Positions 23,245 through 35,200 of a DNA stretch of 64,000 bases are shown piece after piece; the stretch's first letter is position 1; each line of letters begins with the position of its first letter. The notes under the pieces were generated by a model that was given only the letters and a program-made list of their open reading frames with translations, was not told where the DNA came from and searched no databases. Made by a program: the position numbers and the translations under genes. The stretch is taken from positions 68,991,227 to 69,055,226 of the forward strand of contig NC_081556.1 in the NCBI RefSeq assembly GCF_963082655.1, given 5' to 3'. Source of the stretch: Stomoxys calcitrans (taxonomy: Eukaryota > Arthropoda > Insecta > Diptera > Muscidae).

Positions 23245-23850
23245 ATTTGTGGTGATTTGTATTGAAATAAGGCCAGAGAATGGTCTCCAACAAACCCGGT
23301 TAAAACGAAGCCTTTCCGAGTTAAGGGCGCGGACGATGAATGCGCATGTAACCCTGTGGAACAGCGAAACGGTCAATAGGATGGCGAAAATTCTATGGAA
23401 AGATCTAGATCGTGAGAAGAAGTGGTTATTACTGAAAGGACGTAAGAAGGAGGTCAGTATAGTTTTCGGTATCATAACGCGACTCACAGGACTACGAGGT
23501 CACTTATGCAAAATCGGTGCGGCAAGTGGTAGCATGTGCAGGGCATGCCCGGAAGATGAAGAGACGTTGACGCAATTCCTATGTAATTGCCCGGTTTTCG
23601 CGGCTAATAGATGCCTGAAATTTACCTGCATGAACTAATTTAGAGTAGCGGTATGGAAAACAATTAAGGACTTTGTAAATAGCATGGAGTTCCGAACTTA
23701 GATTTCCTCTTTCGAGGTTAGTTTTTTTTAAGTATTTAGAGTGTACAACAAGCCTATTACTGGCTTGAGTGTAAGTCAATAGTGGCATCATGCGGATTAA
23801 TATCAGCACCCTCTTTTCAACCTTAACTTCTTAACCTAACCTGTGTGAAA
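23245..23850 (+). pseudogene. 5'-truncated LINE (family L), C-terminus and 3' UTR
   Basis: A 130-codon open frame (23249-23638) encodes the region after RNase H: ARTMNAHVTLWNSE, KILWKDLDREKKWLLLKGR, then GLRGHLCKIGAASGSMCRAC and LTQFLCNCPVF. The C-x2-C-x(n)-C-x-C cluster is the C-terminal zinc knuckle of I/LOA-type LINEs. A 3' UTR follows with ACAACAAGCCTATTACTGGC and GCGGATTAATATCAGCACCC, ending in AACCTAACCT instead of poly(A). Related 3' ends lie at 28670, 39335, 45690 and 46462. It is dead by truncation. Confidence 0.82.
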
Positions 23851-24220
23851 TATGAACTGCATAAACAATTTTGAAAAAAAAAAAATGATTTAGCTGTAAA
23901 AATTAACGTGTATATTCTTTTTTCTATTAGAAATAGCCCTTAAATGGAAAACAGATATTTTCTTTACCGATATTTGATTTTTCTTTCATTTCATGAGTAG
24001 TGCGAATTGTTGAGAAGTTACTAAAAAGAAATGTCCCTATTCTTATACACAGAGATCGTAACCATTTGAACACGTTTTGAGATGGTTAGGCTTCTTTTCA
24101 ATACAATATCTTTGGTAACATCCACTTAAACTTGTTTTGTCTACCGGCTTTGTAGTTCACTTTTTTGATATTTATATCTGTCATCTGCTAACGTTATCAA
24201 AAAATGTTAATTAAAATTAT
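23851..24220. other. AT-rich unique DNA
   Basis: No gene or repeat is recognised. Confidence 0.45.
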
Positions 24221-24666
24221 TATACCCTCCATCATTGGGACCGATATGGGCCCTTTGTAACCCCCACCGACCAACATCAATAAAAAGTATATTGTGCAAA
24301 ATTTGGAGCGGCTTAGACCATGCTTGGCAAGTTCATTAGGAGTCGTAACGGAACACCAAATCGCTTAATAATTTCTGTTTTTGGGTCTTCAAGGAGACAA
24401 GTTGCAACACCACTTTATATGAGAGCTATATCGAAATCTGAACCCACTAGCAGTCTCCAACGACCTACATTAATAAGCAGTATTTGTGCAAATTTTGAGC
24501 GGTCGACCATTATCGTTATTTTCACAGACGGACAGATTTGGCTAGATCGACTTAGAATGTCAAGAGGATCAACAATAGATACACTTAATGGGGGTTGCAG
24601 ATCAATATTTCGAGGTGTTACGGAATGACTAGATTACTATACGTCCTATGGTGGTGGGAATAAAAA
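24221..24666 (+). mobile_element. HINE family A variant, head-deleted
   Basis: It begins at the head arm TATACCCTCCATCATTGG without the CAAGTAAAAG terminus. It keeps one module, a weak core (ACAGACGGACAGA near 24523) and ends CCTATGGTGGTGGGAATAAA. Confidence 0.7.
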
Positions 24667-24889
24667 TCGTTACACCCTTGACCATTACTGGGATGTGGTG
24701 AAAGGGTACTATTATCTTTGGAATTTACTTTTGTAACGTTAAAAAGGAGTAGATATATTTTATTGTTCATGTCCGTTTGTCTAAGCAATCTTATAATCGA
24801 TGCACTCTTGCTTTCAGTGCGTCATCAAATGTTTTTACATATCACATCTTTGGACTAGAATTATTTTTGGAAAATATATTTAAGGATTT

Positions 24890-25300
24890 GTATAATACCC
24901 TACACCTGCACTTTAAGTACAAAATTTGAGTAATATATTATTCTGTCCCACATTTCTACGGACTTCGCCGGATTTTTTCAGATGGGTTATTAAACAAACC
25001 GTATCACATTTCGACCAAATATGTTCAAACAAATTTAAAGACAACATTATTGCAAATTACCTAAAACATATTTTAAGGAGCTATGTCTCAATCTTAACCG
25101 AGTTCGATTTTTTACATTTTGTGGTAGTTGTCGGGGAAAGCGTTGTGTAAAATTTTGGTAAGATTAGTCAATAAAAGCGCTTGCATTGGCTCTAGAAGTG
25201 AAAATCGAGTGATAGTCGTCTGGGAATGTGTTGTACAAAATTTTGGTAAGATTGGTCAATAAATGCGCTTGCAGTGACTCTAGAAGTGATATTTTGTCTC
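24890..25300 (+). mobile_element. HINE family C fragment
   Basis: It begins GTATAATACCCTACACC. It shares TTTTTCAGATGGGTTATTAA with the copy at 1670. Two similar module units follow with AAAATTTTGGTAAGATT at about 25152 and 25238, roughly 86 bp apart. No tail is seen. Confidence 0.6.
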
Positions 25301-25650
25301 TATAGAAAATTTAATGAAAATTTGTTTCTTGAAAATATTTATCAAAATTTTGTCTTAATAAATGGTATCGAAATATTTTGAATTAACAAGAGTTCAAAAA
25401 TTGTTTGTCTTTTGAAAATTTTCTTGAAGAACAATATTACCACAATCTTAATTGAAAATTGGAAAAAAGTAAGTAAATTTGATCAATATTTTATCTTAAG
25501 ATTTTTATTGATTTAAAGTTTGAAAAATTCCCTAAAATTTGCTCTCATATAAAACTTCATTGTTATTTTGCTTTTAGAAATTTCAGTGAAATTTTGTCTT
25601 CAGAGAACATTTCAATAAAAACGTCGTCTTCTTAGAAAATGTCATAATTT
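25285..25650. repeat. Degenerate AT-rich minisatellite
   Basis: Irregular recurrences of AAATTTTGTCTT and TAGAAAAT-like phrases (near 25295, 25348, 25410, 25589, 25636) suggest a decayed tandem repeat. It is non-coding. Confidence 0.5.
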
Positions 25651-25652
25651 AT

Positions 25653-26262
25653 TTTACCCACCACCATAGGATGGGGTTATGGTTGTTGTTGTTGTAGTAG
25701 CAGTGTATGGTACACTGAGTCGGTCAATCCGGTACATACAACCGGCTGCCATGGGATTGATGGAGTTATGGTAACCTTGTGATTCCGTTAGTAACAACTC
25801 AAAATATTCGTTTAAGACCCCATAAAGAATATATATTCTTGATCGTCTCGACGTTCTGAGTCGATCGAACGCGTAAAACTAGCCACAAAAATTTTGCACA
25901 GATACTTACCACTGATGTAGGTTATTGGGGACTGCAAATATCGGGCCATATCGGTTCAGATTTAGATATAGCTCTCATATGAACCGATCTCTCGAATTAA
26001 TTTCGGGAGATCGGTTTATGTGGGAGCCTCAATTTTCATTCTGGAAGCCTCAATTATCATCCGATTTGGCTGAAATTTGGCATATACTGTTCTGTTATGA
26101 CTTCCAACAACTGTGCCAAATCTGTGCATAACCTGATATAGCTCCCATATAAACCGATCGCCAGATTTGAAACTTTGAGCCCCTGGAAATCGCAATTTGT
26201 ACCCGTTTTGGCAGAAATATTGCATGTGGTGCTCTGTTACGACTTCCAACAACCGTGCAAAT
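25653..26262 (-). mobile_element. HINE family A copy with nested insertion
   Basis: The tail (plus-strand reading TACCCACCACCATAGGATGG) is split after 30 bp by a (CAA)n-tailed insertion at 25683-25758. It then resumes with CCGTTAGTAACAACTCAAAA and ATAAAGAATATATATTC. Two modules follow. The head is missing. Confidence 0.78.
25683..25758 (-). mobile_element. Nested (CAA)n-tailed retroelement 3' end
   Basis: 76 bp starting TTGTTGTTGTTGTAGTAG on the plus strand, which is the 3' tail on the minus strand. It is flanked by 13-bp direct repeats GATGG(G/A)GTTATGG at 25670-25682 and 25759-25771 with one mismatch. A tail plus a duplication of this length fits target-primed reverse transcription with extreme 5' truncation. 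Confidence 0.75.
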
Positions 26263-27285
26263 TTATTATAATTAAAATTTACAATAAAAATTAAGGGAAA
26301 ACTATCTGCTTAACGTTGATTTATATACAGAAGATCTATTGTAGTTGTATATGTACATAGTCAAAAAGGTTAACTCAGGAAAAAAAGCCAAAAGTCATAT
26401 TTTGTTGTGTAAGTTTAATGGTAAAAAAAAAATCATAGATGCTGCAAATATTTTTTTTTGTGTTATAACATGATAGAGTTCCCATATCTACCGGTCTCTC
26501 GATCGTCTAAGGTTTATATATACAATTTTAAAAAGGTTTACTTTTAAGAAAAATAACCGTATAAAAGCCTCAAAAACTTGAACGGGTTTTTGAAAAAATT
26601 CATTTATCGAATAGTTTGAAAACCCGTTTTAAGAACAAGGTTTATTGATCATCCTACAAAATGTACAATTACTTTGTCACAGAGTGTCCACACCCAATTA
26701 ATCAGTTAAAAGCTTTACAGTTTGAAAGTCACTAAATTGACAAAAATTCAATTTTTGGCCCAAAAAAGTGTTTTGATTGTTTAGTCTGTTTTGAAAGAAC
26801 TATCTTAAATGTCTTAACTTTTTCCTTTGCAAAGATTTGTTGAAGCAAATTTGAATAAAATTTGCAAACGTAAACAGGGGTTATATATCCTACAAAATAG
26901 GGAATTTTCAAATCCCCCATATGTGTTTATGTTCATTGGTCCCCTAAGCTCAAGCAAAAACAAAACAAAAAAAAAAAAAAAACAAATACCTAAACCATAT
27001 TTGAAGCGTCCATAACAGTTTACTAAAAATGCCGATTTGGGAATTTGGTATTTTTGTGAAAAATTAGGTTAGTATTTTTTTTAATGACACTTGTATCTGC
27101 AAAATTATAAAGAATCCCTATTCGTCTTATTTTTTAAAAATTTTGTACTTTAACTTTCATTGTCAAAAATGGGAAAATTTCCCATAAATTTCGAATGATT
27201 GTCAGCAAAATGTATGTGTAAGCTAAACCATGTGAAAAATCAATAATAGGGCCCCACTGATTTTATAATTAATAGTTAAATTAAA
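26263..27285. other. AT-rich unique DNA
   Basis: No gene is recognised. There is a long A-run at 26956-26982. The short frames near 26732-27015 are low complexity. Confidence 0.45.
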
Positions 27286-27289
27286 TCCT

Positions 27290-27535
27290 TCTTACTTCTT
27301 TTCAGTAATTGCCTCGTCGTCCCACGATCCGTATCTCGCCGTAGGATTTTCGTCGTCAGAAAGCCGGGCATTGACATAAATAATGCTCCAACGTCTCATT
27401 ATCCTCCCCACATTCCCGTCACATGCCATCACTTGTCACACCTATTTCGCATAAGTGAGCTCATAGCCCTATGTGTCCCGTTATGATACAGAAAGCTATA
27501 CTGCCCCCATTCTTACTTCCTTTTAGTGAAAGCTT
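27290..27535 (-). pseudogene. LINE family L zinc-knuckle fragment
   Basis: On the minus strand, after GGSIAFCIITGHIGL and a stop, the sequence encodes AHLCEIGVTSDGM and then ECGEDNETLEHYLCQCPAF. This matches the C-terminal region of the copies at 23245 and 39335. Both the upstream coding part and the 3' UTR are missing or too diverged to see. Confidence 0.72.
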
Positions 27536-28240
27536 CCAAACGGGAGACCGGTTTATTTGAAATTCGTACATGGTTATCGGCCGATTTAGGTAATAAGTCA
27601 TATATATACCCACCACCATAGTTAATCCATTCCGTTTGTAAAGCTCTGAAACATTGTTCTTCAACCCTAAGCCCAGAGAAAAGTTGATATTCACAGTTGT
27701 ATATCAGATTTCTTTTCTACACTCAAATATCTTACATTTGAGACCCATATTGTCATGAATGGCCTTTATAAACATTTGTCAGATTTTCGATGTGGGACAG
27801 GCTAGGTTCCCCACACCAAATTTGGATGGTGTGGGGAGTGATTGGATATGACTGTGACGTTTTGAAAATAATAGTAAGAGGAAAGGTCAGTCTCATCAAT
27901 ATGACAGCCTGATATAAATTCCTTGGAACATACCTGTTACATTTCTCAATGATCGGGTTGAAAAACTGATATGTACTGGACTTTAATCATAACAATACAT
28001 GGACTGTTTAACAGGTTAGTTTACTGGCGGGGCATGTTTCGTTACTATATGATACACAAGTTGTGTGATTCATTAGCCAAACTGGTAGTGACCTCGGATA
28101 GCCAGAACGGAGATCGTGGATAAAATACCTAAAAGTGGGTTTGCTTTGTAGCCGAATGACACCAGAAAATTGGGGTACAATACTGTACTGTATAATCACT
28201 TAGAAATGATTCTGTTTAATAGATCTTGCATTTGTTCGGC
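27536..28240. other. HINE scraps and unrecognised DNA
   Basis: TATACCCACCACCATAG at 27605 and nearby CCGTTTGTAA are tail scraps. A small hairpin (TCCCCACACC with GGTGTGGGGA) sits at 27812-27840 and resembles the arm of family C. Otherwise nothing is recognised. Confidence 0.4.
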
Positions 28241-28244
28241 CGTT

Positions 28245-28402
28245 ATCATGATTTCGGCAGACGGATGTAGCGGACATGGCTACATGGACTTAGAATGTCA
28301 AGACGATGAAGAATATACACATTATGGGATCGCTGATCAATATTTCGAGGCGATACAAATGGAGTGACTAGATTGGTATGCTCTGTGGTAGTGAGTATAA
28401 AA
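28245..28402 (+). repeat. HINE A-like tail fragment
   Basis: A weak core (GACGGATGTAGCGGACATGG), GACTTAGAATGTCAAGACG, and an end GTGGTAGTGAGTATAAAA. Only the terminal 160 bp is present. Confidence 0.65.
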
Positions 28403-28530
28403 AGGGTATACAATCTCTCCAAAAGGTACATTGCGAACGGGCACCCCGACAAAAAAAAAATAATTTTATCAATAACCTCATCCAGTAACCTTTTAAAGAG
28501 TCACCTTCGGATTCTTTTCGAAGTGTTGCT

Positions 28531-29369
28531 CATATCGGCCCATGTTTTGATATATCTGCCATATAAACCGATGTTAGATCTTGGTTTCTTGAGTCACTAG
28601 AGGGCGCAATTCTTCATCGATTTGGCTGAAATTTTGCTTGAAGTGTTTTGTTATGACTTCCAAGAACTATTTTAAAGCGCACAACAAACCGATTACTGGC
28701 TTAGGTGTACGTCCATAGTGTCATGGGGCGGATTAATATCTGCACCCTCTTTTCAACTTAACCTAACCTCCAACTATGCTAAGTATGGTTCAAATCGGTC
28801 CATAACCTGATATAGCTGCGATTATACATACGATACAACCAGATTTCAGATCTTCACTTGACCGCTAGATTGTTATTATCCGATTTGGTTCAAATTTAGC
28901 ATGAAGTGTTTTGTTTTAATTTCCAACAACCGTGCCAAACATGGCCTAAATCGGTTCATTACCTGATATAGCTGCCATATATACCGATCTTGTATCTAGA
29001 TTTCTTGAGCTGCTAGAGGGCGCAATTATTAATGTTTTGTTATGACTTCGAACAACTGTGGCAAGTATGGTCTCAATCAGTTTGCAATATGATATGGCTC
29101 CCATATAAATCTATATCGGATCTTGAGTACTTGAGCCGCTAGAGGCACAATTATTTACTGATTTGGCTGGAATTTTGCATACCGACTTCGATTTTGGTTT
29201 TCAAACCTAGAATGGCCTTAATCGGTTCATAACTTGATATTGTTCTAATTGCATAGCAATTCTTAGCCATTATTCTTTGTTTGCCTATAAAATGATATCG
29301 GGCAAAGAACTAGCCAAATTAAGGGTTTATAAGATTCGGCCCGGTCGAAATAAGCACGCTTTACTTGTT
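28531..29369 (-). mobile_element. HINE family A copy, tail missing, with nested LINE tail
   Basis: Four to five modules are followed by ATAAGATTCGGCCCGG and GCACGCTTTACTTG at the head. A LINE 3' end at 28670-28769 interrupts the first complete module between CTTCCAAGAACT and CCAACTATGCTAAG. The tail side is missing. Confidence 0.8.
28670..28769 (+). mobile_element. LINE family L 3' UTR insertion
   Basis: About 100 bp with GCGCACAACAAACCGATTAC, GCGGATTAATATCTGCACCC and the end CTTAACCTAACCT. It is the same 3' UTR as at 23700-23850. It lies inside a HINE module, so it inserted after that HINE copy. Confidence 0.82.
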
Positions 29370-29829
29370 CCAAATTCAACCAATGAATTTTTTTTTATAA
29401 TTAGTCTTATGTTAGTCAAAAATTTTATATAAAACACTTTAATGATTGATTTTACTCGAAGTCGTGAAAGCAATCATTTAAAACCAATGCTTAGGTGTTC
29501 TTGAAAATTGTTTTATTTCGAAAACTCAAATATTTCGAACACCGTCGGTGCTCTTCTTTTGGGAAATTCATGGAAAATTTACAAAATTCACATAAAAATA
29601 CGAAACAGAAAACTATTTTATAATTTAATGATTTTCTACATTTTATGATTTCCAAACTGCATAACTTTTAACTGAATAATCGGATGTGAACTCTTTATGC
29701 AGCAAAGTCGTTTTAAATTTTGTCAGTATTTTGTCAGCAAAATAAGCTTGATCGAACCAATTTTCGAGTGGCCGTTGTGAACAACTTAAAGCCCTGCCAA
29801 GAGGGTCCCGGAACACCTGTGGCCATTAA
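29370..29829. other. AT-rich unique DNA
   Basis: No gene is recognised. Confidence 0.45.
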
Positions 29830-30562
29830 ATTTCCACCCGAAGGGTGGGGTATATTCATTTTGTCATTCCGTTGCAACACATCGAAATATTCATTTCCGA
29901 CCCTATAAAGTATATATATTCTTGATCAGCGTAAAAATCCAAGACGATCTAGCCATGTCCGTCCGTCTGTTCGTCTGTCAGTTGAAATCATGCTACAGTC
30001 TTTAAAAATAGAGAAACTGAGCTGAAACTTTGGACAGATGTCTCTCGACATCCTTCTTCAATTTGGCCTAGATCGGTTCAGATTTGGATATAGCTGTCAG
30101 ATAGATCAATCTGTCGATTTAAGGTCTTGGGCCCATAAAAGGCACATTTAGCCAATATTTGGGACAGTGAGTTGCGTTACGCCCTTCAACATTCTTCTTC
30201 AATTTGGCCCAGATCGGTCCAGGTTTGGATATAGCTGCCATATAGACCGATCTCTCGATTTAAGGTTTTGGGCCAATAAAAGGCGCATTTATAATCCGTT
30301 TCCACTGAAATATGACACAGTGACTTATGGTATATGGTTCAGATAGATTTATTTTTGGATATAGCTACTAAAAAGACCAATATTTTGTTATACACAATTG
30401 AAAAATGACTTGTACTTATTAGTATTTGGTCCAAATCGGAACATATTTCAATTAAGCTGTTATGGGGTATAAGAACTTTGACGAAAGGTGGTTTATATAT
30501 ATTCCCGAGGTGGTGGGTATCCAAAGTTCGGCCCGGCCGAACTTAACGCCTTTTTACTTGTT
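29830..30562 (-). mobile_element. HINE family B copy, both ends present
   Basis: The tail reads CCACCCGAAGGGTGGGGTAT and the head reads GAGGTGGTGGGTATCC, TTCGGCCCGGCCGAAC and GCCTTTTTACTTG on the plus strand. The core CCGTCCGTCTGTTCGTCTG is near 29960. Three modules have the GGCCCATAAAAGGC phrase. The palindromic TTCGGCC.GGCCGAA next to the head is intact. Confidence 0.87.
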
Positions 30563-32440
30563 TTATGTTAGTTCGGGCGCACAGCGAAATATCTTATTTA
30601 CTTTAACTGAAACCATATTGAGCTATCAGGGATCCAACATTCAGAATAGGAGAACGAAATTTTGAAAATCGGTTACACATGATTAAAAAAGGTTTGATAA
30701 TAGCATTAGCGTTGCTATGTGCTTGGGATCCTACGCTTGATTCAATATGTTCAAGTTCCTCGCTGTAAATGTCGTCCACTTTACGTTTTTTTAAGTGTAC
30801 CATATCTTTCTTCTGATGTTTGTAACTTCTTCGAAAGGGCGTCTATATGTGAAACATCATGGAAAGTGCTAATGCAAATTATTTAAAATATTAAAAAAGA
30901 CCTCAAGAGAGAAGACAAGAGTCATCACAAGCGATTTCTACCTTGGGAAACATGTTCTGTTGCGAGGAGGGCAGAGTGCCATCCAGCCATTAACATCACG
31001 CTAAATGGAAAGTAGAACATTTCAAAATGGAATTCATTTACAGATATTCGCGACATAGTGCTGAGCATAGCTCAGTAATTATGCTTCGAAGCACTGCGCA
31101 GCTCAAACTTGGATGAAAACTTTCGTCCATCTTGATGGTGTTTAGTGCGGACATCTCTCCATGCTGAATGTTTAGTGGGCGGTGGGATACGCCAATTAAA
31201 TTTAATTTAAATGTTTAATTTTCCACTTAAAAACTAAATCGAAGCAAAGCTCACCAATTGCCAAAGTGTTTGTTTACTGTACTGTATGTGACGTGTACGA
31301 GTATCAAACAGAATCAACCATTTTGGCCCAAAGAGAAATTTGATTGTCATTGTGTTGACTTGGTTGACTCGTTGGCTGTTGTTCGTTTATTGGCCTTTGT
31401 TGGACGACAACATCGACTACTTAATCATGCTATTATTGTCATGCAGCTCATAGCCACACAAAAACTCCGCACACTCACACACACACACACTTGCATAAAT
31501 GTGTTAAACGAGCGATAATAATAAAGTAAAAACACAAAACGCTTTTGGCACTTTACGAAAATCGAAATTTCTTCGATACCATCCCCATCATATGGTTGTG
31601 TGTGTGCGTTCACTTCTGATAGATTAAATGGCGATGAATTTGCGCGAAAGCACAGCGTTCGAATGACAATATTCAGTGAATCATTATTGAACCAACTACT
31701 CCTTCCGCGTTAGCCAACAACAAATAAGCCATGTGGGAAATGGGCTTAATTGAGCTGTATCAGATTTGTAACATATTCGTCATTTTTATTCACCGAATTT
31801 AGAGGGCCAACGCAGATTACAAAAGGGGGAAATTCAAGCTCAACGAAAATTGTGCAATCATGGTCAGAGCTGCCACCCTTCTACCAAAAAGTCTCCAGCA
31901 CAATTACAACGTCATCTCCAGTTTTTTCGAAAAAGTTAACTCAAAAAGTTTATCATGAAACAAGTCGAAATATATATAGCGGCGATCTATTTGGTTTTCT
32001 GCAAACCCTTAAAGGTAGTACAAACCGCTACACATGACTTGGAATTTATTACAGGAGAGTAATACAAATTATTATTGAGGTTCGTTGTTGGAGCTTGAGA
32101 ATGAACTTTATATAAGCTGCAACTGTTGTGTGTTGGGTTTAGGGACCCACCAAACATAGAATTTTGACGGAGTATCATTAACAAAAGTATTTCATGGCTC
32201 ATCATTTATTTCCTCCACCATAAGTAGACCCATAAACATAAAGTGTGGTTAAATTCAAAGGGCCGATGTTGATTTTGAGTATCTGGGTAAATTGATTTAA
32301 CCTGAAATTTAGAAATTTCAAATGAAATGCTGAAAAACCTTTTCGTTCAGGTGTGGCTCATGCTAAACATAACTACTACATTAACATTTATGTAAACAGA
32401 TTTGAGTTGTCGTGGTCAGTAATGGTGTATTCTGGTTCCA
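30563..32440. other. Unique DNA without recognised gene
   Basis: There are no HINE phrases except scraps. A (CA)n run lies at 31471-31490. GC is moderate around 31260-31460. Frames of 60-95 codons exist on both strands, but none carries a recognisable domain. Confidence 0.45.
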
Positions 32441-32447
32441 CGTGTTA

Positions 32448-32683
32448 TAGTACCCTGTACCACATTGTCGGTATAAGGTACAAAAACCCGTATGGAATGT
32501 AAACAGCCACTGAGACACACACGTCCATTTGCTTACTGATCAATATCTCATTCAAAACTTCCATGAATCTGCCTGTGACACCATTTTGTTTTTGGCCTAC
32601 CTATGAGAGACACACATCTCCATTTGCCTACTGGTCAATATCTCGTTCAAGAAAATTTCTAAATCTGTCTGTGCCAACATTTG
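32448..32683. repeat. Degenerate 95-bp tandem duplication
   Basis: GAGACACAC(A)CGTCCATTTGC at 32512 recurs as GAGACACACATCTCCATTTGC at 32607, 95 bp later. Similarity continues through ATCAATATCTC(A/G)TTCAA. CCCTGTACCACATTG at the left resembles a family C tail. Confidence 0.6.
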
Positions 32684-33342
32684 TTTTTATACCCTCCACC
32701 ATAGGATGGGGGTATACTAATTTCGTCATTCTGTTCGTAACTCCTCGAAATATTCGTCTAAGACCCCATTCTTGATCGTCACAACATTTTAAGTCGCACT
32801 AGCCATGTCTGTACGTCCGTCCGTCTGTCTGTCGAAAGCACGCTAACTTTCAAAGGAAAAAAGCTAGCCACTTGAAATTTTGCACAAATACTTCTTATTA
32901 CTGTAGGTCGGTTGGGATTGGGCTATGTCGGTCCACATTGTGATATAGCTGCCTTGTAAACCGATCTGGGATCTTGACTTCTTGAGCCGCTAGAGGGCAC
33001 AATTCTAATCCGATTTGGCTGAAATTTAGCATGAGGTGTTTTATTATGACTTCCAGCAACTGTGCTGAGTATGGTTGAAATCGGTCCATAAACTGATACA
33101 GCTGTCATATGAACCTGTGGTCTTAACTTCTTGAGCGTCTAGAGCGCGCAATTCCTATCCTATTTGGCTGAAATTTTGCACGACGTGTTTTGTTATGACT
33201 TCCAACAACTGTGTTAAGAATAGTTCAAATCCGTCCATAACCTAATATAGCTGTCATATAAACCGATCTGGGGTCATGATTTCTTGAGCCACTGGAGGAC
33301 GCAATTCTTATCCGGTGTGGCTGAAATATTGCATGAAGTGTT
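32684..33342 (-). mobile_element. HINE family A copy, head missing
   Basis: The tail TTTTTATACCCTCCACCATA is complete on the plus strand. The core CGTCCGTCCGTCTGTCTG is near 32812 and three modules follow. The head is missing beyond about 33342. Confidence 0.83.
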
Positions 33343-33619
33343 TTGTTTGTATTTGAATCGTATTAATTGCGAAAACGCATCTATGATACAATTACCACAT
33401 ATGGTTGAAAAGTCTTCTAACCAAAGACGATTCGTAAGGTGTTTAAAAGTCTAGGCTTTATTAAACGATGGAGTAAAGAATTCTCGGGCCCATTGCTTAC
33501 TTAACAGTTCCATATTTTTTTGTGCGTTGTAGAGCACGGTTCTGTAGATAGCACTTAGTTTAGCTTATTCATTCCAATACTTTGCCTTAGGAGTCGTAGC
33601 TGGAACCAGCAGAATGTAT

Positions 33620-34125
33620 GACACGAATGTCGAAAAGCCTAACATAAATCACTGTGTCAAATTTCAGTGAAATCGGACAATAAGTGCGCCTTTTATAGGG
33701 CCAAGAGCTTAAATCGAGAGATTAGTCTATATGGCAGCATTATCCAAATATTGCCCGATCTTGACTATACCCAGTACGAATATCGAAAAGCCTACCGCAA
33801 AACATTGTTTTAGCGAAATCGGATAATAAATGTGGCTTTTATGGTTCAAGACCTTAAATCGGCAGATCGGTCTATATGGGGGCTATATCAAGATATAGTC
33901 CGATAAAGCCCATTATCGAGCTTAAAAACAGACTCTGGCCAACTTTCAGTTAACTAACTTCATTTTAAAAGCCTGTAGCGTGATTTTAACAGACAGGCAG
34001 ACGGACTTACAAACATGGCTAGATCTTAGATTTTTGCGACGATCAAGAATATACATATATACTTTATAGGGTCGGAAATTGATATTTCGATGTGTTGCAA
34101 ACTGAATGACAAAATTAATATACTT
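33620..34125 (+). mobile_element. HINE family B copy, head missing
   Basis: Modules read ATGTCGAAAAGCCTAACA, then CGATCAAGAATATACATATA and GGGTCGGAAATTGATATTTC. The core is reduced to GACAGGCAGACGGAC. The tail ends early at TTAATATACTT. Confidence 0.75.
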
Positions 34126-34392
34126 ATTTCTTCTAATCATAAAGTAGGCAGCGGTAAATTTCAGCAGAAAACAGACTTTTAAACAGTAAGCTTACTGTTC
34201 TGAAACTGCAGAACTACTGCTGTAATAGCAGAGATTATGCTGTAATAGCAGCAAAATTAGCTACTAACAATCAGCAGACAGTGTTTGCTGATCAAACGAA
34301 TAAAGATATTTTTCACAGATACTTTTTATCGATGTAGGTGAATGTAGACTGTAAATGGCCCATTTGATCGGTTCAGATTTGGACATATAAAC

Positions 34393-34860
34393 CCATCCCC
34401 AGCTGGAGCTTCTTCATCCATTCTGACATCATGACTAAGCCAACGCAAACGTTCATATGACGCCTATATTCTTCATTAATGTAAATTGGACTGTATTTTA
34501 TACGAAGGATTTTCCTTTCAAATACTCCAAATAGTACCTCATCTGCTTTCGTGAATTCCCTTGAATTTGCTTTCACAAACTCCCTTGATTCGGAGCCATA
34601 TAATAGCACGGGTAGTATCAGTGTCTTGTAGGGTGTAATTATTGTATGTCGACAGCTGGTTTGCTCCTCTTCTGCTTGTTCAGTCCAAAATAACATCTGT
34701 TAGCCATATCCTTCGTTTGTTTTAGTTACGGCGGTGCCGAGGTAGATAAAGTTGCTGGCTATCTCAAAATTGTAGTTCCCATCTTTCGGGTATACAGGGC
34801 TTTGTGGGAGTTTATATCTCCCACATTGTCTTATCTCCATTTACTGTAAACTGGCATAGC
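34393..34860 (-). pseudogene. LINE family K C-terminal RT fragment
   Basis: The minus strand encodes NYNFEIASNFIYLGTAVTKT (about 34720-34780), then in another frame YKTLILPVLLYGSES (about 34590-34640), ADEVLFGVFERKILRI and EEYRRHMN. The same order of motifs is seen at 56900-57200. This is the thumb and C-terminal region downstream of the YADD block in non-LTR reverse transcriptases. It carries frameshifts and is inserted in a HINE variant. Confidence 0.82.
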
Positions 34861-35200
34861 CCCGACTGTCGGATCTGACTTCTTACACTTTGTGCTAATT
34901 TGCCTGAAAATTTGCAAAAAAACTTCTGCTATGGCCTCAAAGCCTCAAACATCCGCGCCAAGAATAATCGGAATCAGTCTATATATTGATATAGATCCAA
35001 TATAAATCAATCCTCGTATTTGACGTCTAGAGGCCTCAATTTTCACCTGATTTGGATGAAATTTGTCACAAAAACTTCTGCTATGACTTTCAGCTTCTGT
35101 GCCAAGTATGATCCGAATCAGTCTAATTACTAATATAGGCCACTCAACTACCGATTACCCGATATGACTATTTGAGACCATAGCAGCCGATACCAATTCC
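34861..35200 (-). repeat. HINE A variant modules
   Basis: Phrases ATTTGCCTGAAAATTTGC, GAATCAGTCTATATATTG and AACTTCTGCTATGACTTTC mark a variant module on the distal side of the LINE fragment. The proximal side (34296-34392) shows GTAAATGGCCCATTTG and GGTTCAGATTTGGACATA. Confidence 0.6.
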
